A DNA stretch of 64,000 nt. Source: Planobispora longispora (GTDB lineage: Bacteria > Actinomycetota > Actinomycetes > Streptosporangiales > Streptosporangiaceae). Below the pieces are notes generated by a model. The model was given only the letters and a program-made list of their open reading frames with translations. It was not told the origin of the DNA and made no database searches. The translations under genes and the position numbers were made by a program. The stretch is taken from the NCBI RefSeq assembly GCF_016863135.1, contig NZ_BOOH01000029.1, forward strand, positions 16,012 to 80,011, read 5' to 3'. Shown here in pieces: positions 58,068-64,000 of the stretch. Position 1 is the first letter of the stretch. Every line of letters begins with the position of its first letter.

Positions 58068-58784
58068 GTGACAGCGCGTATTGAGCGAGTGGTGACCGAG
58101 GGCGTCGTCGATGTCGACGGCGTCGAGCAGAAGGTCGAGAACAACACCTGGATCGTGGGCGATGACGAGGAGGTCATCGTCATCGACGCCGGGCACGACG
58201 CGGAGAAGGTCCTGGAGCAGGTCGGCGACCGTGAGGTGCTCGCCGTCATCTGCACCCACGGCCTGCCCGACCACGTCGGCGCGGCCATCGAGGTGGCGGC
58301 CCGGGACGAGGCCGTGGTCGCCATGCATCCCAAGGACAAGCCGCTGTGGCGCCGCACCTGGCCCGACACCTGGCCGGACATCGAGCTGGAGGACGAGGGC
58401 GTGTTCGCCGTCGCCGACGTCGAGCTGGAGGTCATGACCACCCCCGGCGTCACCCACGGCGGCATCTCGCTCTACTGCGAGGAGCTGGAGGCGGTCTTCA
58501 CCGGCAAGACGCTGCTGGCCGACGGTCCCGGCAAGCTCGGCGGCGACTACCCCGCCCTGGCCGACCAGCTCAGCACGATCGGCGGACGGCTGTTCACCCT
58601 GGCCCACCGCACCCGCGTGCTGCCCGCGCACGGGGAGGAGACGGTCATCGGCGAGCTGGAGCCGAAGTTCGACGCCTGGCTGTCCGGCGGGCTGACCCGC
58701 GGCGCCGGCGAGCCCGAGGAGGAGGGCCCGCTGACCGACGGGACGCGCGCGGCCCGGATCCGGCTGAACCCGGACGGCGACTAG
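58068..58784 (+). CDS. Metallo-beta-lactamase-fold protein with degenerate metal site
   Basis: 238 residues with the MBL fold (NNTWIVGDDEEVIVIDAGHD; VLAVICTHGLPDHVGAAIEV; LEVMTTPGVTHGGISLY; VFTGKTLLADGPG; LPAHGEETVIG). The zinc ligands are largely lost: HxHxDH reads HGLPDH, the usual PGHT reads PGVT, and GDT reads GKT. Only the Asp-His of the first motif and the last His remain. It may bind one metal at most, or act without metal. GTG 58068 is 8 nt after TAAAGT. The nuclease gene follows after 6 bp. Confidence 0.8.
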   Translation: MTARIERVVTEGVVDVDGVEQKVENNTWIVGDDEEVIVIDAGHDAEKVLEQVGDREVLAVICTHGLPDHVGAAIEVAARDEAVVAMHPKDKPLWRRTWPDTWPDIELEDEGVFAVADVELEVMTTPGVTHGGISLYCEELEAVFTGKTLLADGPGKLGGDYPALADQLSTIGGRLFTLAHRTRVLPAHGEETVIGELEPKFDAWLSGGLTRGAGEPEEEGPLTDGTRAARIRLNPDGD

Positions 58785-58790
58785 CCCCGC

Positions 58791-59759
58791 ATGGACCAGC
58801 TCCCCCTGGAGGGCATGCCGCGGCGGCTGTACGCCTGCACCCCGTCGAAGCTGAACACCTGGCTGGACTGCCCCCGGCGCTACCGGTTCACCTACCTGGA
58901 CCGGCCGGCCCCGCAGCGCGGGCCGAGGTGGGCCCACAACAGCGTCGGCGTGAGCGTGCACAACGCCCTGGCCGCCTGGTGGCGGGAGCCGTACGACCGG
59001 CGGAGCCCGGAGATGGCGGGGGTCCTCCTCGGCAACGGGTGGATCGGCGACGGCTTCCGGGACGCGGAGCAGTCGTCCGCCTGGCGCGGCCGGGCACGGG
59101 AGATGGTCACCGGATACACCGCGACCCTCGACCCCTCCGCCGAGCCCGTCGGCGTGGAGCGGACCGTGGCCACCCGCACGTCCGTCATCGCCCTGTCGGG
59201 CCGGGTCGACCGGCTCGACCAGCGGGGCGAGGAGCTGGTGGTGGTCGACTACAAGACGGGCCGCCGGCCGCTGACGGCCGACGACGCCCGGACCTCGCTC
59301 GCGCTGGCCGTCTACGCCATCGCCTCCTCCCGCATGTTGCGGCGCCCGTGCCGGAAGGTCGAGCTCCACCACCTGCCGACCCGCGAGATCGTCGAGTGGG
59401 AGCACACCGACGAGTCCCTGGCCCGCCATCTGAGCCGGGCCGAGGAGATCGCGATCGAGGCGGCCGAGGCCGACGAGCGGTACCGGGCCTGGGCGGGCTC
59501 CGCGAGCTCCGCGGGCTCCGCGGATTCCGGTGCGGCCGGCGCACGGCGACAGGGTTCCCGTACGGCGGGCGGCCCCGGCTCCCGCGCGACGGGCCCCGGG
59601 GGCGCGGTCCAGACGCCGCCCGAGGTCCCGCCGGAGATCGACGCGCTCTTCCCGCCGAACACCGGCCCCCTGTGCTCCTGGTGCGACTTCCGCCGTCACT
59701 GCCCCGACGGCCAGGCCGCCGCCCCCGACAAGGCCCCGTGGGACGGCCTGGCCGACTGA
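58791..59759 (+). CDS. RecB/Cas4-like PD-(D/E)XK nuclease
   Basis: 322 residues: a Fe-S-type PD-(D/E)XK nuclease. An N-terminal Cys in WLDCPRRYRF and three C-terminal cysteines in CSWCDFRRHC match the 4Fe-4S arrangement of AddB/Cas4. The catalytic core is LSGRVDRLD followed by VVVDYKTG (D...D-x-K). A QxxxY-like ALAVYAIAS follows. A Ser/Ala/Gly low-complexity insert (about 235-280) precedes the cysteines. It probably acts in DNA repair or recombination with a helicase. ATG 58791 is 6 bp after the MBL gene. Confidence 0.87.
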   Translation: MDQLPLEGMPRRLYACTPSKLNTWLDCPRRYRFTYLDRPAPQRGPRWAHNSVGVSVHNALAAWWREPYDRRSPEMAGVLLGNGWIGDGFRDAEQSSAWRGRAREMVTGYTATLDPSAEPVGVERTVATRTSVIALSGRVDRLDQRGEELVVVDYKTGRRPLTADDARTSLALAVYAIASSRMLRRPCRKVELHHLPTREIVEWEHTDESLARHLSRAEEIAIEAAEADERYRAWAGSASSAGSADSGAAGARRQGSRTAGGPGSRATGPGGAVQTPPEVPPEIDALFPPNTGPLCSWCDFRRHCPDGQAAAPDKAPWDGLAD

Positions 59760-59833
59760 GCCCCCGGACCCGGACCCCGGGCCGCCGGACGAGCGGCCCG
59801 GAGCCAGGGCGGCCTTCACGGCGCCCCGGAGGG

Positions 59834-60751
59834 TCAGGCGGCCTTCGCGGCGCCCGCGGGCCAGCGGCGGGGGTCGGTCAGGCCCTTCAGCCCCTTGCCC
59901 ACGTCGTAGCCCGCCGCGCCCAGCCGCCGCCGGGAGGCGTCGAGCATGGCACGGGTGGCCGGCATGAAGGCGCGGTCGTGGACGGGCTCGGGGAGCGCGT
60001 TCATGCCCAGCCGGAACGCCCTGAGCGCCGCGGTCACCGTGCCGGCCGGCACCTCGGGCAGCACGCCGTACATCTGCCTGGCCCAGCGGGGCAGCGAGAG
60101 GTAGCACAGCGCGCCGAACGGGAAGTAGGCCGGCTTGCCCGGGTTGAGCATGCGCAGCTCGGCGGGGAGGCGGGGCCAGAGCAGGAAGCGGACGGTCTCG
60201 GCGGCCTCGGGGGTGACCTTCAGCCGCGGCCGTGCCCGCGCGAAGTAGTCGTCCATCTCCGCCAGCGAGCCCGGCACGTCCTCGGCGTGCAGGCCCACGT
60301 AGGTCGCGCTGCGCCGCTGCTCGGCGAGGTAGCGGTCGGCCTGCCGGTCGGTGAGCCCGAGCCCTGCCCGCCGCGCCACGGCCAGGTAGGACGAGACCTC
60401 GGCGCAGTGCACCCAGAGCAGCAGCTCCGGGTCGTCCACCCGGTGGGTCCCGCCGGTGTCGGGATCGTTGATGCGCAGGCTCCGGTGGATGCTCCGGACC
60501 CGGCGGCCGATCTCGTCGGCCTCGTCCGGGCTGCCGAAGGTGACCCGGCCCACGAAGTCCGCGGTGCGGCGCAGCCGACCGAACGGATCTTCCTGGAAGT
60601 TGGAGTTCTGCCAGACTCCGCGCATCGCGAGCGGGTGGAGGGCCTGGAGCATGAGCCCCCGGACCCCGCCGACCCACATGGAGCGGTCGATGTGCACCAG
60701 CCAGGTCGCGGTGTGCGGGGGCTGGACGACGATGTCTTCGATGCTCGCCAT
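59834..60751 (-). CDS. Oxygenase MpaB family protein (DUF2236)
   Basis: 305 residues of the DUF2236 family (latex-clearing protein/MpaB type, heme b): TATWLVHIDRSMWVGGVRGL, MLQALHPLAMRGVWQNS, DDPELLLWVHCAEVSSYLAV, FPFGALCYLSLPRWARQMYG. Such proteins are putative heme oxygenases with histidine ligands in the HP and H-x-D motifs. The substrate is unknown. ATG 60751 (MASIEDIVVQPPH) is chosen. Confidence 0.87.
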   Translation of the reverse strand: MASIEDIVVQPPHTATWLVHIDRSMWVGGVRGLMLQALHPLAMRGVWQNSNFQEDPFGRLRRTADFVGRVTFGSPDEADEIGRRVRSIHRSLRINDPDTGGTHRVDDPELLLWVHCAEVSSYLAVARRAGLGLTDRQADRYLAEQRRSATYVGLHAEDVPGSLAEMDDYFARARPRLKVTPEAAETVRFLLWPRLPAELRMLNPGKPAYFPFGALCYLSLPRWARQMYGVLPEVPAGTVTAALRAFRLGMNALPEPVHDRAFMPATRAMLDASRRRLGAAGYDVGKGLKGLTDPRRWPAGAAKAA

Positions 60752-60824
60752 AGTAAGTAGATGATTACATGGCATTCGACAGGTCATCCAACAGGGGGCG
60801 GGTCAGGCCTTCCGCGTGTCGCGC

Positions 60825-61697
60825 TCAGCCCCGCGATCGGGCCTCGGCGGCGTTCCAGAAGCGGACGAGGGCCGCGGCCGTGGTCTCCGGGGCCTCCACG
60901 GCGGGAGAGTGGACCGAGCCGGGGACGACCACGCAGTCGGCGTTCAGCCGCAGCGCCATCTCGGACTGCATGCTCGGCGGCCAGCCGTCGTCGTGCTCGC
61001 CGTACAGGACCAGGACGGGCACCTCGACCTGGGTGAGCTCGCCGCACCGGTCGGGCGCGGAGAGGACCTCCCGGGTCATGGTGACCATGCCCGCGGGGGA
61101 GTTGGAGAACAGTCGTTTGCGCAGGAAGGACACGATCTCGTCGGGCACCCCGGCGGCCAGGGCCTCGGGCTCCATCCGGCTGTGCCAGAGCTGCTCCATG
61201 CCGAGCTCGGGCAGCTCCCTGAGCATGGCCCGGCCCGCGCGCTCCCGGGGGCCGACGATCGCCGCGGGGCCGGAGCTCATCAGCGTGTAGGACGCGAACT
61301 TGGTACGGCCGTCGATCACCGCCTCCCGGGTGACCAGCCCGCCGAAGGAGTGGCCGACCAGATGGACCGGCTCTCCCTCGCCGATCGCCTGGGCCAGGAG
61401 GTCGACGTCGTTGCCGAGCGCCGCGCAGGTGTAGGCGGACGGGTCGTCGGGACCACTCGTCTCGAACTGGCCCCGCATGTCGATCGCGATGACCCGGCGA
61501 CCCGACTGGGCGAGCGTCTGGAGGACCGCGATGAAGTCCTCCTTGCTGCCGGTCAGGCCGGGGACCAGGAGGGCGGGCCAGCGCTCGGGAACGCCGCTGA
61601 CGGGCAGCGCCTCCAACGCGGCGAAGGAGCCCGCTGCCGTCTCGATCGAAGTGGAGCGGACGCCAGGAGGCAAGGTCAGAAAACGCGGCGTACTCAC
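60825..61697 (-). CDS. Alpha/beta hydrolase
   Basis: 290 residues with the alpha/beta-hydrolase fold: LLVPGLTGSKEDF (oxyanion region), VIAIDMRGQFET, VGHSFGGLV (nucleophile elbow), VLVLYGEHDDGWP (catalytic Asp) and VPGSVHSPAVEAP (catalytic His). The substrate is unknown. GTG 61697 is 8 nt after TATCGT. It lies 73 bp upstream of the MpaB gene on the same strand, so an operon is possible. Confidence 0.88.
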   Translation of the reverse strand: MSTPRFLTLPPGVRSTSIETAAGSFAALEALPVSGVPERWPALLVPGLTGSKEDFIAVLQTLAQSGRRVIAIDMRGQFETSGPDDPSAYTCAALGNDVDLLAQAIGEGEPVHLVGHSFGGLVTREAVIDGRTKFASYTLMSSGPAAIVGPRERAGRAMLRELPELGMEQLWHSRMEPEALAAGVPDEIVSFLRKRLFSNSPAGMVTMTREVLSAPDRCGELTQVEVPVLVLYGEHDDGWPPSMQSEMALRLNADCVVVPGSVHSPAVEAPETTAAALVRFWNAAEARSRG

Positions 61698-61820
61698 GTG
61701 AGACCACGATACCTCTACGACCGGGATGACTAGGTGCCTCCGGAGAGTCGAAGGGGCACGACCCGTGCGGGTCGCGCCCCTTGCGGACGGTGTTCCTCCG
61801 CGTCGCCGCGGTCGTCCGTC

Positions 61821-63719
61821 CTACGACTGGTTCCCGCGGCGCGGTCCCCGCTGTCCGCCGCTCCTGGGCTGGCTGCGGCGGCGGTTCTGGACGCGCTCGG
61901 AGGCCGCCGAGGGGGCGATCTCGTCGTCGTCCGTCGCCAGGTCCGGGGACTGGAAGATCACCATGAACGGGCTGGCCGGAACGATCTTCTCCGGCTGCGG
62001 CCGGGGTGCGGGTGCCACGGGCTCGTCCTCCTGGAACGGAGCCTCCAGACCCGGAAGCTCGGGGATCGTCTCGGCCTCCGGCGCACCGAGGCTGACCTCG
62101 GGGTTGAGACCGGCCTTGCGAGTACGGCCGCGCCGGGGCGCGGGCTGGTCATCACGCGGTGCCACGTCCGCCTCCACCGGGCGTTCGACGACAGGGCTCT
62201 GGACTTCCACGGCGGGAGCCGCGGTCGCGTCGGCGGCACGGCCGCGGCGCCGCTCGGCGGGCCGGACGACCTCCTCGGCGACCGGCCTCGCGGCGGCCTC
62301 CGGGGTGATCTCCGAATCGGCCCCCTCGGTGACGTCCAGAGGGGCCTCGGCGACGCTCCGCCCGCCGCGGGTGCGGCGGCGCTCGCGAGGAGCCCGGGCG
62401 GGGCGCTCGCGGCGCTCCTCCCGCTCCTCGTCACGTCCCTTGCGGGGACCGCGCGAACGGATCCGGCCCGTCTCCCCCAGATCCTCCAGCTCCTCGGCGG
62501 CCAGGCCGGCCCGGGACCGGTTGGCGCGCGGCAGCACGCCCTTGGTGCCCTCGGGGATGCCCAGGTCGCTGAAGACGTGCGGGGAGGTCGAGTAGGTCTC
62601 GACCGGATCGGCGAAGGCGAGCGAGAGCGCGTTGTTGATGACCTTCCAGCGGGTGAGCTCCTCCCACTCCACGAAGGTCACCGCGACGCCCGTACGGCCC
62701 GCGCGGCCGGTGCGGCCGATGCGGTGCACGTAGGTCTTCTCGTCCTGCGGGCAGTCGTAGTTGACGACGTGGGTGACGTCGTCGATGTCGATGCCGCGCG
62801 CCGCGACGTCGGTCGCGACGAGCACGTCGATCTTGCCGTTGCGGAAGGCGCGCAGCGCCTGCTCGCGCTGGCTCTGGCCGAGGTCTCCATGGACGGCCGC
62901 GGCCGCGAAGCCGCGGTCCTTGAGCTCCTCCACGACCTTGTCGCAGGCGCGCTTGGTCTCGCAGAAGACCATCGTGAGCCCGCGGCCCTCGCACTGCAGG
63001 AGGCGGCCCACGATCTCGATCTTGTCCATCCGGTGCGTGCGCCAGACGAACTGCGTGGTCTGCGGGGTGGCCTCGGCCTCGGCGTCGTTGTTCTCGGCCC
63101 GCACGTGGGTGGGGCGGTTGAGGTAACGCCGGGACAGTCCGACGATCTCGCCCGGCAGGGTCGCGGAGAACAGCATCGTCTGCCGCTCGGCCGGGACGAG
63201 CTTGATGATCCGCTCGATGTCGGGCAGGAAGCCCAGATCGAGCATGCGGTCGGCCTCGTCCAGCACCAGCATGCTGATCTGGCTGAGGTCGAGGTGCTTC
63301 TGCTTGACCAGGTCGAGCAGACGGCCGGGGGTGCCGACGATGACGTCGACGCCCTGCTTGAGCGCCTCGATCTGGGGTTCGTAGGCGCGCCCGCCGTACA
63401 CCGTGAGGATGCGGGAACCGAGCTTGCCGGCGGCCGTGACCAGGTCCTCGGTGACCTGGAGGGCCAGCTCGCGGGTCGGCACCACGACCAGCCCGCGCGG
63501 CTTCTTGCGGTTCTTCCTGGGCTTGCCGACACGCTGCAGCATCGCCACGCCGAAGGCGTAGGTCTTGCCGGTGCCGGTGCGCGCCTGGCCGATGATGTCC
63601 TGGCCGCTGAGGGCCAGGGGGAGTGCCATCTCCTGGATCGGGAACGGCGTGGTGATGCCCTCGGTCTCGAGAGCATCGGCGATCTCTGGGGTGACTCCGA
63701 GGTCTCGGAAGGTCGTCAG
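61821..63719 (-). CDS. DEAD-box RNA helicase (RhlE-like) with apparent CTG start
   Basis: About 632 residues if started at CTG 63719. Q motif (TFRDLGVTPEIADALETEG, then TPFPIQE), Walker A ARTGTGKT, PTRELA, TPGRLLD, DEAD (LVLDEADRMLD), SAT, VATDVAARGIDI and HRIGRTGRAGR are all present. A long basic/acidic C-terminal tail of about 220 residues follows (REERRERPARAPRERRR). It remodels RNA, for example in ribosome assembly or cold adaptation. No ATG, GTG or TTG occurs in frame between the TGA at 63822-63824 and ATG 63629, which lies after the Q motif. CTG 63719 with AGGCAGG just upstream is the best candidate. Confidence 0.85.
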   Translation of the reverse strand: MTTFRDLGVTPEIADALETEGITTPFPIQEMALPLALSGQDIIGQARTGTGKTYAFGVAMLQRVGKPRKNRKKPRGLVVVPTRELALQVTEDLVTAAGKLGSRILTVYGGRAYEPQIEALKQGVDVIVGTPGRLLDLVKQKHLDLSQISMLVLDEADRMLDLGFLPDIERIIKLVPAERQTMLFSATLPGEIVGLSRRYLNRPTHVRAENNDAEAEATPQTTQFVWRTHRMDKIEIVGRLLQCEGRGLTMVFCETKRACDKVVEELKDRGFAAAAVHGDLGQSQREQALRAFRNGKIDVLVATDVAARGIDIDDVTHVVNYDCPQDEKTYVHRIGRTGRAGRTGVAVTFVEWEELTRWKVINNALSLAFADPVETYSTSPHVFSDLGIPEGTKGVLPRANRSRAGLAAEELEDLGETGRIRSRGPRKGRDEEREERRERPARAPRERRRTRGGRSVAEAPLDVTEGADSEITPEAAARPVAEEVVRPAERRRGRAADATAAPAVEVQSPVVERPVEADVAPRDDQPAPRRGRTRKAGLNPEVSLGAPEAETIPELPGLEAPFQEDEPVAPAPRPQPEKIVPASPFMVIFQSPDLATDDDEIAPSAASERVQNRRRSQPRSGGQRGPRRGNQS

Positions 63720-63724
63720 CTTGG

Positions 63725-64000
63725 CCTGCCTAAAATCTCCGTTGAAGGCAGTCCTGCCGGGACCACGGGCTGAAAAAGTCTCCCCGTGCCGGGTCCTCGC
63801 GGAAGGGCCAGCCCTCTCATTTCATCAGCGACCGCTGCGGCGTCACGCCGACTTCGGGGGCGTTCGGAGGCGGGAACCCCCGGATTAACACAGTGCGGTC
63901 GCACTTTCACTGAGCAGTGTACCCGATACCACAACGGAGAACCGATTTCTCGATATTCCCAGCGAACGAACGAGTCTCTGCTGATGGCGACGCTGTACCG
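63725..64000 (-). other. Upstream region of the DEAD-box helicase gene
   Basis: 276 bp to the window edge, probably 5' untranslated leader plus promoter. A TACACT box lies near 63915-63920 on the minus strand, and the tract 63925-63965 is AT-richer than average. A 72-codon minus-strand frame (63716-63934) overlaps the leader but shows no family features. The last bases repeat the hairpin arm seen at 30776. Confidence 0.4.

Noticed and set aside
58791..59759. cas4 gene of a CRISPR system
   Set aside because: The Fe-S nuclease architecture is shared with AddB/RecB-type repair nucleases, and no cas1, cas2 or array lies nearby.
57924..60677. 917-codon open frame on the minus strand
   Set aside because: Runs antisense to the MBL and nuclease genes and partly in a wrong frame of the MpaB gene; no recognisable protein.

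Overview
The window is chromosomal DNA of a high-GC Gram-positive actinomycete. GTG starts are frequent, third codon positions are almost always G or C, and there are many leaderless-type promoters (a TAnnnT box 6-8 nt before the start codon). Mycothiol enzymes (mshB and a maleylpyruvate-isomerase-type mycothiol-dependent protein) are present. The block O-methyltransferase, sigE, rseA, htrA, tatB, mrp, DUF1003, MgtE-like follows the order of the Mycobacterium tuberculosis Rv1220c-Rv1232c region. Protein styles such as DUF3117, DUF6758, DUF6113-like and DUF6529 fit the Streptosporangiales best, but that order-level placement is inference.

Layout. 1-1.4 kb: a partial MerR regulator with its operator, then a small HTH gene plus a stand-alone ClpN protein behind a double operator. 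1.5-4.9 kb: a heterodimeric ABC exporter with one degenerate ATP site. 5-9.5 kb: S9 peptidase, mshB, a small membrane protein, a flavin reductase and a tiny HExxH membrane protein. 9.5-12.7 kb: penicillin-acylase-like hydrolase and rraA. 12.7-17.5 kb: a DUF234-type ATPase behind a concentric palindrome, a GNAT, a degenerate cysteinyl-tRNA-synthetase-like protein, a mycothiol-dependent enzyme and a cytochrome P450 pseudogene. 17.5-24 kb: a three-gene minus-strand operon, the most unusual part of the window. It holds two paralogous regulator-like proteins, one with a sigma-70 region-4 HTH and a HARE-type winged helix, on either side of an SF1 helicase with a RelE/ParE-like N-terminus. 24-26.3 kb: methyltransferase, orphan lipoprotein binding protein and a 74-residue protein. 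26.4-38.8 kb: core actinobacterial genes (ferredoxin, dapC, dapE, two LOG proteins, DivIVA-like, tag, paaG-like/paaX-like flanking a 15-bp minisatellite, DUF3117, pepA, O-methyltransferase). 38.9-48 kb: the envelope-stress cluster sigE-(27-codon ORF)-rseA-htrA-tatB, then mrp, MarR, esterase, DUF1003 and MgtE-like. 48-56 kb: EamA transporter, bioY, a citrate-lyase-type protein, DUF6529, a secreted protein and a 1068-residue membrane-anchored beta-propeller. 56-64 kb: Nudix, DUF6758, MarC, a degenerate metallo-beta-lactamase-fold protein, a RecB/Cas4-type nuclease, an MpaB-type oxygenase, an alpha/beta hydrolase and a DEAD-box helicase whose start codon is not ATG, GTG or TTG.

Functional links. 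DapC and DapE supply diaminopimelate for lysine and peptidoglycan. SigE and its zinc-binding anti-sigma factor probably control the HtrA protease and Tat export of envelope proteins. MshB makes the thiol that the MDMPI protein would use. No CRISPR array, complete rRNA or tRNA gene, insertion sequence or prophage was found.
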